Below, in pieces: positions 1-9,337 of a stretch of DNA of 64,000 bases. The notes below the pieces were generated by a model that was not told where the DNA came from, did not search any database, and worked only from the letters and a program-made list of their open reading frames with translations. Source of the DNA: CATOSP01 sp965197545 (GTDB lineage: Bacteria; Chloroflexota; Dehalococcoidia; Lucifugimonadales; UBA3495); contig CBDANJ010000008.1 of NCBI GenBank assembly GCA_965197545.1, positions 1,426,001 through 1,490,000 of the forward strand, read 5' to 3'. The position numbers were made by a program, and so were the translations under genes. How positions within the stretch are numbered: the first letter of the stretch is position 1; every line of letters begins with the position of its first letter.

Positions 1-2
1 AA

Positions 3-155
3 CAAGACCAAACAATATGGAACGATGGCTGGATTACTTCTAAACAACTCCGCAGATCCCTGGATACAGGAATCATCGTTGATCGAGAACAGCTCGAATC
101 AATAGACTCAGTTGTCCAATTAGAGGAGGTTGAATTGTTCAAGTCAGAATATTAA
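3..155 (+). CDS. C-terminal end of an unidentified protein (partial)
   Basis: An open frame enters from the left edge and runs 50 codons to a TAA at 153-155. The residues are charged and well mixed (ends in VELFKSEY), as expected of a real protein C-terminus. The other two forward frames close earlier. No family is recognised. The ISAs1-type element begins six bases after the stop, so the gene may be intact on the missing side. Confidence 0.4.
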   Translation, partial: QDQTIWNDGWITSKQLRRSLDTGIIVDREQLESIDSVVQLEEVELFKSEY

Positions 156-322
156 GAAACCAGGGCAATCGCGTTTTAACTGCGGAGGACTTTCAGCAGG
201 TAGTCCTCCTTCCAGCCGGCCTGGAGGCGTTTCCCCTGGATGCCCACCTTCAGGCTGGTTTCGTTCTTGAGCAGATTGTGCGAAACCTGCCGCAGCGTCG
301 CCATGTTCTGCGGTGCGTGGCC

Positions 323-345
323 CCCCGTTTTCACGAGGGCAGGCT
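323..345 (-). repeat. AGCCTG hairpin element (23 nt)
   Basis: On the minus strand it reads AGCCTGCCC, then a stem-loop closing with CGGGG. It is inserted at AAG^GGC within the ISAs1 transposase and supplies the TGA that truncates it. Sense orientation relative to the gene. Confidence 0.8.
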
Positions 346-909
346 CTTACGCACCCGGCATTGGTCTTCTCCGAAGGTCACGTCCAGGCTCCAGTGCAAG
401 GAGTTCTCGATGCTCCAGTGAGTGCGCACCACCTCCAGCAGCCGCTCCGCCGGGGCATCCAGGCTGCTGATGTAGTACCGGGGCTGTACCGTGGTCTCTT
501 CCGGCGTCTCCCGGCGGCCCACCACCTTGACCACCGAGCGCAGGCTGGGCCAGTCCTGGCCGGTGCTCAGGTACTCCAAGCAAGATGGATCGCTGATTGT
601 CCAGCACTCCCGGCGTTCTATCCGTCCGTGGTTCTTGTTCAGGGTGGTGGCGTAGTCGTGGGGAACACCCTCGAAGCCGAACTCCTCCGCTCCCTCGAAC
701 AGGTCCCGCACGTCTTCGTACAGTTGACCCTGGTTCTCCTTCAACGCCAGCACGTAGTCGGCGCCCCGGTCCAGAATCCCCTGGGCGATGTCCTTCTGGC
801 AGCCCATGGCGTCGATGGTGACGATGCACCCTTTCAGTTCCAGCATTTGCAGCAACTGGGGAATGGCAGTGATTTCGTTGGACTTCTCCTCGGTCTTCAC
901 TTGGCCCAG

Positions 910-933
910 AGCTTGCCCCGTACCCGATACGGG
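910..933 (+). repeat. AGCCTG hairpin element (24 nt)
   Basis: Variant beginning AGCTTGCCC with stem CCCCGTA/TACGGG. It sits at CAG^GGT, antisense to the ISAs1 transposase, and adds eight codons without shifting the frame. Confidence 0.8.
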
Positions 934-969
934 GGTCAGCGTGTTGGCCGAGGCCCAGGCGCTGACCAG

Positions 970-994
970 AGCCTGCCCCGTACCACGATACGGG
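970..994 (+). repeat. AGCCTG hairpin element (25 nt)
   Basis: Stem CCCCGTA/TACGGG with a different loop from its neighbour at 910. It is inserted at CAG^GTG, antisense to the ISAs1 transposase, and its 25 nt restore the frame shifted by the copy at 1158. Confidence 0.8.
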
Positions 995-1157
995 GTGGAT
1001 GGCCCGCTTGCCCGAATTGCGGTCGTGGGAACGCCGTACCGTCTTGCCATCGATGGCCACCACTTCCCCGGGGACCAGGTCGGACACCGCCTGGGTCCAG
1101 GCCATGAAGCACTGCTGGAACTGCTCCGGGTCCAGCCGGGAGAAGACGTCGCCGAAG

Positions 1158-1180
1158 AGCCTGCCCCCGCGAAAGCGGGG
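1158..1180 (+). repeat. AGCCTG hairpin element (23 nt)
   Basis: Stem CCCCG/CGGGG around a short A-rich loop. It is inserted at AAG^GTG, antisense to the transposase. Removing it joins SHDT directly to FGDVFSRLD, the expected family sequence. Confidence 0.8.
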
Positions 1181-1960
1181 GTGTCGTGGGACGGGATCCC
1201 GTGGGGCAGTTCCAGGAAGGTCTGGAACCATTCCAGCTTGCTCTTGCCGAACAACTCGATGTAGACCCAAGAGTCGGCCCCGCAGATGACGGCGCAGATG
1301 GCAATGGCAATGATGTCCAGCAGTTTGTGCCGCTTGCACCGGTCGATCCTGGGGTCCTCCAACGTCTCGAAATAATCCATAATGGACGCGCCCTTCCCCT
1401 CCCTCATCACTCCCCCCGTCTCCCCTTCACATCACTGGACTCGTATGCCCGGCCAAGTCTACCAATTTATAACGCGATTGCCCTGTCGTTAAGGAAACCT
1501 CTGAACAAGCCCGCCTTGTTGTGGCATAGTATGGTTGGACCAGCCGGTGCCGGACGGAGTGAGAATTGATGGACCAGCCGACTTTTGCTGACTTGGAATA
1601 CCAAGGCAAGAAACGCAAGACCCGCCGCGAGTTGTTCCTGCAGCGCATGGATGGCCTGATTCCCTGGCAGAAGCTGGAAGAGCGCATCAGGCCGGTTTAT
1701 CCCAAGCCGGGCAAGGGCCGACGGCCCTACCCGCTAACGGTGATGCTGCGGGTTCACTGCGTGCAGTTGTTCTATAACCTCAGCGACCCCGGCATGGAGG
1801 ATCTGCTCTACGAGGCCGAATCAGTCCGGCGGTTCGTGGGCCTGAGCTTGGCGGAGGCGCTGCCCGGCGAGACCACCATCCTCAACTTCCGCCATCTCCT
1901 GGAGCGGCACGAACTGGGCAAAGGACTGCTCGAGGAGATCAACGCCCACCTGGAGTCCCA

Positions 1961-2002
1961 GGGACTGCGGTTCAGGGACTGCGGTTCAGGGACTGCGGTT
2001 CA
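1961..2002 (+). repeat. 14-nt tandem triplication in IS5 transposase
   Basis: The unit GGGACTGCGGTTCA occurs three times head to tail. A single unit would keep the transposase in frame; three units add 28 bases and break it. Confidence 0.9.
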
Positions 2003-2402
2003 AGGAAGGGACCATCGTAGACGCCAGCATCATCGAGGCGCCGTCCTCGACGAAGAACCGGGCCAGGAAGCGGGACCCGGAGATGCATCAGACGAAGAAA
2101 GGGAACCAGTGGCATTTCGGGATGAAGGCGCACATCGGGGTGGATTCTGAAACCGGGGTGGTGCACAGCCTGAGCACCACGGCAGCCAACGCTCACGACG
2201 TAACCGAGGCGCACCGGCTGCTGCGCGGAGGGGAGACGCAGGTGTGGGGCGATGCCGGGTATCAGGGGGTCCACAAGCGGGAGGAGAACCTGGGGCGTGA
2301 GGTGGAATGGCAGGTGGCGATGCGTCCTGGGAAACGCCGGAAACTCGACCCTGGGAGCGCTGAAGCGTTGGCGGAGAGGCGCAAGGCATCGCTAGGGCCA
2401 AG

Positions 2403-2427
2403 AGCCTGCCCCCGACTGCGACCGGGG
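2403..2427 (+). repeat. AGCCTG hairpin element (25 nt)
   Basis: Stem CCCCG/CGGGG with an inner CGACTGCGACCG part. It is inserted at AAG^GTG in the IS5 transposase, sense orientation. The matching copy at 25145-25169 differs by one base in the stem. Confidence 0.8.
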
Positions 2428-2475
2428 GTGGAGCACCCGTTCCTGAAGGTGAAGCGGGTATTCGGCTACGCCAAG

Positions 2476-2498
2476 AGCCTGCCCTCGCGAAAGCGGGG
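2476..2498 (+). repeat. AGCCTG hairpin element (23 nt)
   Basis: Inserted at AAG^GTG in the IS5 transposase, sense orientation. Without it FGYAK joins VRYRGLAKN, the expected sequence. Confidence 0.8.
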
Positions 2499-2783
2499 GT
2501 GCGCTACCGGGGGCTGGCGAAGAACACGGAGCGTCTGGCGCTGCTTTTTGGACTGGGCAACCTGCTGACGGCGGAGAGTCAACTGACCGGCTGACGTAGG
2601 CACAGTTGTGCCCAAACCCGGACGCAGGCGGCCAGACGGGCCGGTCAAAGCCCGCAACGGCCCCGCCGGGGCGAAATGGGAGGGCGGAACATCCGGGAAA
2701 ACGGTTCCGGAAGCTGGGGGATTTGCCGGCAATCCCCCGGCAACTACCAGAAAAGCCCTCGCCGCTCTTGTTCAGAGTATCCC

Positions 2784-3210
2784 TAATCTAAAGACAACGT
2801 CCTATTCTCTCCGGGGCAGGCGTTTACATTCCGGGCAAGGGTCTTCAATGTCCTGGCCAGGACCGCGACTTGCCCTTCGGAGTCCGGCGGAGCTGAAAGC
2901 TGTTTTGTCTCAGACTACAACTCCAGAAGGCTTGGAGCAGAACCTCAGCCAGATACCTATCTCAATAACCAGGTCCAACACAGATGTCCCTGAGACCCAC
3001 CCCATCAACCAATCCCTCGAACTAGCCGTCTGCGCCTAACAGGAGATGCTGAGACCGTTAAGGACTCCGATGTGTGTCGTCGCCACCTCCCGCTGCTAGT
3101 TCGTACACATCCAGGGAGCGGCGGTGCATGTCACCCACCGGGACCTGCACCGTGGAACCCACCCACCGCCAGTCTTGAATTCCTAGAACGCTTGGCTTTA
3201 CCATTGGGCC
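2784..3210. other. Intergenic stretch without a recognised gene
   Basis: About 430 bases between the IS5 copy and hen1. Short open frames are present on both strands but none shows family features or a convincing ribosome binding site. It may hold the promoter of the RNA-repair pair; no confident promoter elements were found. Confidence 0.4.
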
Positions 3211-4611
3211 ATGCTGCTTACCATCTCGACGACGTATCAGCCCGCGACCGACATGGGCTTCCTGTTGCACAAGAACCCGGCCCGCTTCCAGTCCTTCACG
3301 CTGCCGTTCGGGCGGGCCGATGTTTTCTATCCCGAAGCCGGTGACACGCGTTGTACCGCGGCCCTACTTCTGGAAATCGACCCGGTTGGTCTTGTACGCC
3401 CGAGGACCGGTGGGCCGCATTCCGCTGGGTGGTTGGAGCACTTCGTGAACGACCGGCCTTACGTCGCGTCGTCACACCTCAGCGTGGCAATCGCATCCGT
3501 ATTCGGCAGCGCCCTCAGGGGTCAGTGCAAGGAACGTCCTGGGTTGGCGGAGCAGGCCATCCCCCTGGAGGCCCGGGTCCCGGCTGTGCCCTCTCACGAA
3601 GGACCGGACCTCATCGAAGACCTTTTTGCGCCCCTTGGGTATGTCGTTGAGATAGAGCAAGGCCCTTTGGATGCCCGGTTTCCGGAGTGGGGGAATAGCC
3701 CGTACTTCAGTGTGGGCCTCAGGTCGAAAACGCGGCTCCAGGACTTGCTCTCGCACCTGTACGTCTTGTTGCCAGTGCTGGACGACCACAAACACTATTG
3801 GGTAGGAGACGACGAGGTTGACAAGTTGCTGCGCTTTGGAGCAGGGTGGCTGGACGGCCACCCGCAACGGGACCTAATCTCGCGACGTTACCTGAAGCAC
3901 CAACGCGGCCTTGTTCGCCAGGCGTTGGCCCAACTGCTCGACACTGGCCAATCGGACCCCGCCGCAGTGGAGGCGAGGCACGAACATGAAGAAGCGCAGC
4001 TTGAGGCCCCAATGCGACTTGGCGAGCAGCGAATGGAGGCAGTGCTGGACGCGCTCCACACCCTGGGCGCCAACCGGGTGCTCGACCTGGGCTGCGGTGA
4101 AGGAAGGCTAATCGGCGAGTTGCTCAAGGAACCATCGTTTAGCTCGGTTACCGGCCTTGACGTTTCGCACCGGGCCCTGGAAGCGGCGCGGCAACGGCTT
4201 CATCTCGATACGCTATCGGAACGTCAGAAGGAGCGCGTTACCCTGCTGCATGGTTCCCTCGGCTATCGGGACAGGCGGCTGTCCGGTTATGACGCCGCGG
4301 TAGCGATGGAGGTCATCGAACACATAGACCCCTCGCGGCTTGAAGCCTTCGAGGAAGTGGTGTTCGGCGGCGCCAAGCCAGGGGCGGTCCTAATCACCAC
4401 GCCCAACGCGGAGTACAATGCCCTCTTCGCCGGGCTGCCGGATGGAGAGCTACGGCACCGGGACCACCGGTTCGAATGGACCCGGGCGCAGTTCCAAGAG
4501 TGGGCGCAAAATGTTGCGTCACGGCGCAGCTACCATGTCCGCTTCCAGGACATCGGCCCGGAAAATGCCGATTACGGCGCGCCGACACAGATGGGCGTGT
4601 TTACCCAATGA
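3211..4611 (+). CDS. hen1: Bacterial Hen1-type RNA 3'-terminal ribose 2'-O-methyltransferase
   Basis: The 466-residue protein begins MLLTISTTYQPATDMGFLLH, the hallmark N-terminus of bacterial Hen1. The C-terminal half is a SAM-dependent methyltransferase: motif I VLDLGCGEGRL near residues 290-300, the metal-binding signature EVIEH near 367-371, then TPNAEYN near 400 and RDHRFEW near 420, which in Hen1 shape the RNA 3'-end and metal site. The family methylates the 2'-OH at a cleaved RNA end before ligation, so the repaired site resists a second cut by the same ribotoxin. Its stop overlaps the start of pnkp (ATGA), so the two are probably translationally coupled. The Shine-Dalgarno is weak. All motifs look intact. 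Confidence 0.93.
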   Translation: MLLTISTTYQPATDMGFLLHKNPARFQSFTLPFGRADVFYPEAGDTRCTAALLLEIDPVGLVRPRTGGPHSAGWLEHFVNDRPYVASSHLSVAIASVFGSALRGQCKERPGLAEQAIPLEARVPAVPSHEGPDLIEDLFAPLGYVVEIEQGPLDARFPEWGNSPYFSVGLRSKTRLQDLLSHLYVLLPVLDDHKHYWVGDDEVDKLLRFGAGWLDGHPQRDLISRRYLKHQRGLVRQALAQLLDTGQSDPAAVEARHEHEEAQLEAPMRLGEQRMEAVLDALHTLGANRVLDLGCGEGRLIGELLKEPSFSSVTGLDVSHRALEAARQRLHLDTLSERQKERVTLLHGSLGYRDRRLSGYDAAVAMEVIEHIDPSRLEAFEEVVFGGAKPGAVLITTPNAEYNALFAGLPDGELRHRDHRFEWTRAQFQEWAQNVASRRSYHVRFQDIGPENADYGAPTQMGVFTQ

Positions 4612-7181
4612 ACATCACAGTCCCGGAGTTGTGCCTGATCGCGCTGGTAGGCCCTTCAGGGTCCGGCAAGTCCGTTTTCGCATCCAAGCATTTCAGACCC
4701 ACTGAAGTGGTGTCTTCCGACGCCTGCCGGGCGATGGTTGCGGACGACGCCAACGACCAGGCCGCTACTCCCGACGCATTTGCGCTGCTAAATTACATTA
4801 CCGCCACGCGATTGCGGGCCGGACGCCTTACCGTCATCGACGCCACCAACGTGCAGCCGGATGCCCGCAAGTCCCTGGTGGGTCTGGCCCGGGACCATGA
4901 CTGCCTGCCCGTGGCCATCGTGCTGAACATGCCCGAATCACTGTGCTTATCCCGGAACCAGGGACGTCCCGACCGGTCGTTCGGGGCGCGAGTGGTGCGG
5001 CGGCAGGCGGAGCAGCTTAGGAGGTCGCTGCGAGGGTTGAGGCGGGAGGGCTTCAGGCACGTCTTCGTCCTAGACTCTCCGGAAGAGGTGGAAGAGGTCT
5101 CCATCGAACGGGCGCCGTTGTGGACCAACCTGCAACACGAGCACGGACCATTCGACATCATCGGCGACGTGCATGGTTGCTTCGACGAATTGGTGACCCT
5201 CTTGGACCGCCTGGGATATCAGGTGACGGCGCGTGGAGACCCGGCAAGCGAAGGAGGCTTTTCAGTAACTCACCCAACCGCGCGCAAGGCTGTGTTCCTG
5301 GGCGACCTGGTAGACCGGGGTCCGGGGGTTGCCAGGGTCATCCGGTTGGTCATGGACATGGTAGGGGACGGAGCGGCGCTATGCGTAGCGGGCAACCACG
5401 AGTCGAAGCTCGTCCGCAAACTCCGGGGGAGAAACGTACAGATATCCCACGGGTTGGCGGAATCTCTGGAACAACTGGAGACGGAGCCACCGGAATTCCG
5501 GGAACGGGCCGTAGCGTTCCTGGATGGACTGATCAGTCACTATGTCCTCGACGATGGCAACCTAGTGGTGGCCCACGCCGGTATGAAACCCGAATACCAG
5601 GGGAGAGCGTCTGCCCGGGTCCGGGACTTTTGCCTTTACGGCGAGACTACCGGGGAGACCGACGAGTTCGGGCTGCCGGTGCGCTACAACTGGGCGGCCG
5701 AGTACCGGGGCCGCGCCTCCGTGGTCTACGGCCATACTCCGGTGGCGGAACCCGCCTGGCTGAACAACACCATCAACATAGATACGGGCTGCGTGTTCGG
5801 CGGCAAGCTAACCTCGCTCCGGTACCCTGAGCAAGAACTTGTATCGGTCCCGGCGGCGCGGGTCTACTACGAGCCGGCAAGACCGCTGCCCGAAGCGCGT
5901 CAACCTGGGGAGGTTGCCGAAGCTCCGGGGGTCCGCTCCGGGAGCCTTCTCGACATAGACGACGTTTCCGGAAAGCGTATCGTAGCAACACGGCTGCGGG
6001 GCAATATTACGGTCAGGGAAGAGAACGCCGCGGCTGCGCTCGAAGTGATGAGCCGCTTCGCCCTGGACCCCCGCTGGCTGGTGTACCTTCCGCCCACCAT
6101 ATCCCCCTGCGAGACCTCAAAACTCCCCGACATGCTTGAGCACCCGGCGGAGGTGTTTAGCTACTTCCGGAATAGCGGCGTCTCAAGCGTGGTCTGCGAG
6201 GAAAAGCACATGGGTTCGCGGGCCATCGTCGTGGTTGGCCGGGACGAAGGGGCCGTTGAGCGGCGGTTCGGCATCACCGGGGAAGGTATCGGCGCTTGCT
6301 ACACCCGCACCGGACGGCGTTTCTTTGATGACAGGACGCTTGAGGCCAGCTTTCTGGAGCGGATCCGCGGGGCGATAGCCGGCGCGGGGTTATGGGACGA
6401 ACTGGGGACCGGTTGGGTCGTGCTGGACTGTGAACTCATGCCCTGGTCCGTCAAGGCCCAGGAGTTGGTCCGGGAGCAATACGCGGCGGTCGGGGCCGTG
6501 GCGAGGACAAGCCTGTCGAACGCCAGGTCTGTTCTCCAGCATACAGAGGCCCGGGGAATAGACACCGGCGAGACTCTGGGACACATCGAGGAGAGGCTGC
6601 GCCTCGCGCAGCTATACAGCAGCGCCTACGCCCGGTACTGCTGGCCCGTGGCGTCCCTGGACGACATTCAGCTCGCGCCGTTTCACGTGCTGGCCAGCGA
6701 GGGGCGGGTCCATGCGGATAGGGGCCATACGTGGCATATGGATATGGCCGGGAGATTGTCCCGGTCTGACCCGGCGTTGTTCCGGGCTACCTCGCATAGA
6801 TTGGTGGAACTGAACGGTGGAGATGAAGCTGAGGCGATCCGTTGGTGGGAGGAATTGACCGCACAGGGCGGGGAGGGCATGGTCGTGAAGCCGGTTGAGT
6901 TCATCGCTACGGGAAAACGGGGCCTGGTGCAGCCTGCCTTGAAATGCCGGGGCCCGGAATACTTGCGTATCATTTACGGCCCTGAGTACACCCTGCCGGA
7001 GAATATAGGCCGTCTGAGACGCCGAAACCTTGCCGCCAAGAGGTCTCTGGCTCTCCGGGAATTTGCCCTGGGGATCGAGGGTCTGCAACGTTTCGTCGAC
7101 GGGGAGCCTCTTTACCGGGTGCACGAATGCGCCTTTGCTGTACTGGCCCTGGAAAGCGAGCCGGTTGACCCGAGGCTGTAA
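4608..7181 (+). CDS. pnkp: Polynucleotide kinase-phosphatase-ligase Pnkp (RNA repair)
   Basis: An 857-residue three-domain RNA repair enzyme. The N-terminal kinase carries the P-loop GPSGSGKS (about 15-22) and SSDACR. The central metallophosphoesterase carries GDVHG (about 186-190), GDLVDRG (about 231), GNHES (about 261) and GHTP (about 375). The C-terminal ligase/adenylyltransferase has the nucleotidyl motif KHMGSR with its lysine near 533. In the known family the kinase phosphorylates 5'-OH ends, the phosphatase removes 2',3'-cyclic or 3' phosphates, and the ligase domain seals with help from Hen1. The start chosen is the ATG at 4608, which overlaps the hen1 stop and gives the usual family length (about 850-870). 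A longer upstream frame exists but would run through hen1. No lesion is seen. Confidence 0.95.
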   Translation: MNITVPELCLIALVGPSGSGKSVFASKHFRPTEVVSSDACRAMVADDANDQAATPDAFALLNYITATRLRAGRLTVIDATNVQPDARKSLVGLARDHDCLPVAIVLNMPESLCLSRNQGRPDRSFGARVVRRQAEQLRRSLRGLRREGFRHVFVLDSPEEVEEVSIERAPLWTNLQHEHGPFDIIGDVHGCFDELVTLLDRLGYQVTARGDPASEGGFSVTHPTARKAVFLGDLVDRGPGVARVIRLVMDMVGDGAALCVAGNHESKLVRKLRGRNVQISHGLAESLEQLETEPPEFRERAVAFLDGLISHYVLDDGNLVVAHAGMKPEYQGRASARVRDFCLYGETTGETDEFGLPVRYNWAAEYRGRASVVYGHTPVAEPAWLNNTINIDTGCVFGGKLTSLRYPEQELVSVPAARVYYEPARPLPEARQPGEVAEAPGVRSGSLLDIDDVSGKRIVATRLRGNITVREENAAAALEVMSRFALDPRWLVYLPPTISPCETSKLPDMLEHPAEVFSYFRNSGVSSVVCEEKHMGSRAIVVVGRDEGAVERRFGITGEGIGACYTRTGRRFFDDRTLEASFLERIRGAIAGAGLWDELGTGWVVLDCELMPWSVKAQELVREQYAAVGAVARTSLSNARSVLQHTEARGIDTGETLGHIEERLRLAQLYSSAYARYCWPVASLDDIQLAPFHVLASEGRVHADRGHTWHMDMAGRLSRSDPALFRATSHRLVELNGGDEAEAIRWWEELTAQGGEGMVVKPVEFIATGKRGLVQPALKCRGPEYLRIIYGPEYTLPENIGRLRRRNLAAKRSLALREFALGIEGLQRFVDGEPLYRVHECAFAVLALESEPVDPRL

Positions 7182-7242
7182 TCGCAACCACGGCCTAAAG
7201 GCGTCTGTAGAACCAAAGTAAAACTCTTTTGGAGGTCGAGCT

Positions 7243-8058
7243 ATGCCTACCGCGAAAGTGAACGGAGCGGAGATCTACTTTGAGGAGTCCGGGAGCGGCC
7301 CGCCGATCATTCTTTCTCCGGGAGGGCTCCAGGGCGTGGCCAGCAGCTATCACTCGGTGGTTGGAGCCCTGTCCCAGGAACACCGCGTAGTGGTCTACGA
7401 CCGGCGCTTCGGCGGCCAGTCCCGCAGTCCCCTGGTGGTGCAGACCTGGGACATGGTCTGCGACGACGTATTTGGCCTGTTGGACCTACTGGGGATAGAA
7501 CGGGCGTATCTCGGCGGCGGCTCTTTTGGGGCTGCAATATCGCTGGGCTGCGCTTTCCGGCGCCCGGAGAGGGTCCGGGCCATCTTTCCCTCCAACATTG
7601 CCGGAGGGGCCATCTGCGACGGGTACCTTACGGGGAAGTTGTTCAGGAGCATGGACATGGCGGAGAAGGAGGGTATATCGGCCGTGGTGGACGCTTTCGA
7701 CCCCGACGACCGCTTTTCTCCCTTTAGCCCGGAGATAGCCCAAACGGACGCCGAGTACCGGAAGACCCTGGAGGCCATGAGCACCGAGGATTTCCTGCAA
7801 GTGATGCGGGACACCATCTACGACCTTTTCGATGACCCATACCCGACCCTGGGAATGACCGAAAAGGGGCTAAAGAGCATCCGGGTACCGACGATGGTGA
7901 TGCCGGGCAATAATGACGTCCATCCCCGGCGGGTGGCCGAGTTGGTCCACCGGTTGGCGCCGAATTGCCGTTGGGCGGAAGTCCGTCCTCACTCGGAGGA
8001 GCCCGAGAAATACACGGAAAGGGTGCTCGAGTTCCTGGCCACCGTGGAGGCTGGCTGA
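7243..8058 (+). CDS. Alpha/beta-fold hydrolase
   Basis: A 271-residue protein with the single-domain alpha/beta hydrolase pattern: an oxyanion strand near residues 20-30 (PIILSPGG), the nucleophile elbow GGGSFGA with Ser about 94, an acid region near VMPGNNDVHP, and a C-terminal His in RPHSEEP. A good ribosome binding site (TTTTGGAGG) precedes the ATG. It follows pnkp by 61 bases on the same strand, so it could be cotranscribed, but the family acts on small esters and related molecules and no link to RNA repair is known. The substrate cannot be told from sequence. Confidence 0.85.
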   Translation: MPTAKVNGAEIYFEESGSGPPIILSPGGLQGVASSYHSVVGALSQEHRVVVYDRRFGGQSRSPLVVQTWDMVCDDVFGLLDLLGIERAYLGGGSFGAAISLGCAFRRPERVRAIFPSNIAGGAICDGYLTGKLFRSMDMAEKEGISAVVDAFDPDDRFSPFSPEIAQTDAEYRKTLEAMSTEDFLQVMRDTIYDLFDDPYPTLGMTEKGLKSIRVPTMVMPGNNDVHPRRVAELVHRLAPNCRWAEVRPHSEEPEKYTERVLEFLATVEAG

Positions 8059-8122
8059 TCGACGCGGGCCCAACGCGGGGGAAGGGTCTATCGATTGTCA
8101 TTGCGTTAGCCGCCAGCGGTAT

Positions 8123-8205
8123 AGTCCCCTTCCGACAAGGGGGAGGGGAGTCAACCGCCGAAGCTGTTGACTCCCCAGTTCCACCGCGCTACCGCAAGGG
8201 GACCG
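8123..8205. repeat. Nested palindrome between convergent genes
   Basis: A strong inner hairpin pairs GGGGAGTCAAC with GTTGACTCCCC (8145-8176), inside an outer pair of GTCCCCTTCC and AAGGGGAC. There is no T-run for a simple terminator, but the position between two converging genes would suit bidirectional termination. It may equally be a small palindromic repeat. Confidence 0.5.
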
Positions 8206-8238
8206 GCGGTCGCCAGTCGAGGGGTGAAATCCAACAGG

Positions 8239-9186
8239 TCATGGTGCGTGTGATGCCGTCGACCATGATCTCCAAGGGGCTGTTGCCCACCCGACTTTCT
8301 CCAGTTCCGCCTCCAGAGTGTCCGGCTCAACCCGTGTAGCTGGGTAATCCCGGCGCCAGCGTGCGAAATGTGCGGGGTAGATGTGGGTGCGACGGGCCAG
8401 CAAGAAAGGACGCAACCAGTCGTCCTGGAACGCCGGGTATTTCAACCGAGGATGCATGGCTAGGTAGTCGGCCAGCCACGTCTCGGCATGGTCGCGGGTC
8501 CACCGCGGGATGCGCCGCATGTCGTATACGGTAGAGGCCCGAACTATCGCTAAAACCACCGACTTCCACGCGTCCGCCCCTGGGTTGGGGACCTGATGTC
8601 CGCCTCCGGCGTGCCATCCCTCGTTGAACTTCCGCCAAGTCCAGATATCGTCCACCCGGATCGTCCTGGTGTCGGTCAGGAAGACCCAGGCGCTTTTATT
8701 ACCATAGTACCAATTGATCTGGCGTATCCCGACCCCGAAAGTTCCGCTTAACTTCAGCAGTAGCTCCATGCCCGTCATTCCCTCGAGGTTCTCCGTTTCG
8801 GAAAATCCGTAGCTCTTGGTAGCAACATATTCGCCGAGATCTACCTGCAAGTAACGGAGGCATTTCACCAGAGCCTCCACATACCCAGCAACCACCATCC
8901 GGTCGTCCGCAGGCAAAGGAGGCATGCAGGGAGTTTGGATATTCTCAATAACATGACGCGCATTCGCACGGGAGTGTTCGACCAAAATTCCCTCGATGTG
9001 GCGGAAGTGGTTTCGGGTCATCGCCGGTTGGTTGCTCGTCAGCACGATGGCCCTCTCCCACGGCTGTTCCCGCTGATGCTCGACCAGACACCGGAGTGGA
9101 TGGTCAGAAACTCCGATGTACAACCTCGGCATATCCTCTCCGGGTAGTAGTCGGCGCACCAGGACGTAAACGCCAGGTCGACCCAA
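8239..9186 (-). CDS. GIY-YIG nuclease-like protein
   Basis: The first 95 residues of this 315-residue protein match the GIY-YIG fold: PGVYVL (G5, Y7), LYIG (Y23-G25), a following arginine (R32), and a glutamate in HIEGIL (E65) at the usual metal-binding position. The remaining 220 residues show no domain I can name; WYYGNKSAWVFL and basic patches may mediate binding. The start is a TTG and could lie a few codons upstream. GIY-YIG proteins cut DNA or RNA in repair, restriction and mobile elements. Placed between RNA repair genes and decayed genes, its role is open. Confidence 0.65.
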   Translation of the reverse strand: MGRPGVYVLVRRLLPGEDMPRLYIGVSDHPLRCLVEHQREQPWERAIVLTSNQPAMTRNHFRHIEGILVEHSRANARHVIENIQTPCMPPLPADDRMVVAGYVEALVKCLRYLQVDLGEYVATKSYGFSETENLEGMTGMELLLKLSGTFGVGIRQINWYYGNKSAWVFLTDTRTIRVDDIWTWRKFNEGWHAGGGHQVPNPGADAWKSVVLAIVRASTVYDMRRIPRWTRDHAETWLADYLAMHPRLKYPAFQDDWLRPFLLARRTHIYPAHFARWRRDYPATRVEPDTLEAELEKVGWATAPWRSWSTASHAP

Positions 9187-9337
9187 ATTGAGCCCAATTT
9201 CCGCGGGCGGTCCTCCTCGCTGAACGGAATGACCGCTCCTCTCACTGAGGAACCTCCCACTTCGAAGTACTGGGGACCTCTTGGATCCCCCAATTCAGAC
9301 GACGGCGCCCACAGTTGCGGTTGGTTTGGGACCCGGT

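Larger units (their letters stand above)
176..1410 (-). pseudogene. ISAs1-family transposase, broken by four hairpin insertions
   Basis: The product starts MDYFETLEDPRID, a typical ISAs1 N-terminus, and keeps DGKTVRRS, TIDAMGCQ and HWSIENSLHW, which belong to the DDE transposase core. Four 23-25-nt hairpin repeats interrupt it. The one at 1158-1180 shifts the frame and the one at 970-994 restores it, so roughly 60 codons between them are read wrongly. The one at 910-933 is in frame. The last, at 323-345, brings in a TGA after RKSLPS and cuts off the tail, which is still readable in another frame as MATLRQVSHNLL to LKVLRS with a stop at 176-178. With the four repeats removed, one continuous ISAs1 reading frame returns. 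The protein should be inactive as it stands. Confidence 0.85.
161..1485 (-). mobile_element. ISAs1-type insertion sequence
   Basis: The outer ends form a terminal inverted repeat: CAGGGCAATCGCGTTTTAA at 161-179 and its near-complement, ending at 1485. The length (1325 bp) and a single transposase gene fit the ISAs1 (H-repeat) family. No convincing 8-10 bp target duplication is visible. The right end lies only a few bases from the next IS, so the right flank may have been altered by that insertion. The element carries four copies of the hairpin repeat. Confidence 0.85.
1569..2594 (+). pseudogene. IS5-family transposase, frame broken by a repeat and two hairpins
   Basis: The N-terminal part (LEYQGKKRKTRRELFLQRMD, then RPYPLTVMLRVH, then ETTILNFRHLLERH) is a classic IS5 transposase domain. 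At 1961-2002 a 14-nt unit is present three times, and the 28 extra bases push the frame. The catalytic half then continues in another frame (KGNQWHFGMKAHIGVD, VWGDAGYQGV). Two hairpin repeats at 2403-2427 (25 nt) and 2476-2498 (23 nt) shift and restore the frame. Removing all three insertions gives one uninterrupted protein ending in LLTAESQLTG. The second copy in this window carries the same lesions. Confidence 0.85.
1492..2783 (+). mobile_element. IS5-type insertion sequence, copy A
   Basis: Imperfect terminal inverted repeats (AGGAAACCTCTGAACAAG at the left, the complement of GGGATACTCTGAACAAG at the right) are flanked by TA on both sides (1490-1491 and 2784-2785), an apparent TA target duplication. 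A near-identical copy lies inverted at 24789-26086. Length is 1292 bp. Confidence 0.85.

Noticed and set aside
2608..3039. Open frame of 143 codons at the right end of IS5 copy A
   Set aside because: It starts within the IS, repeats exactly in the second IS copy only as far as the IS extends, and has low-complexity composition without family features.
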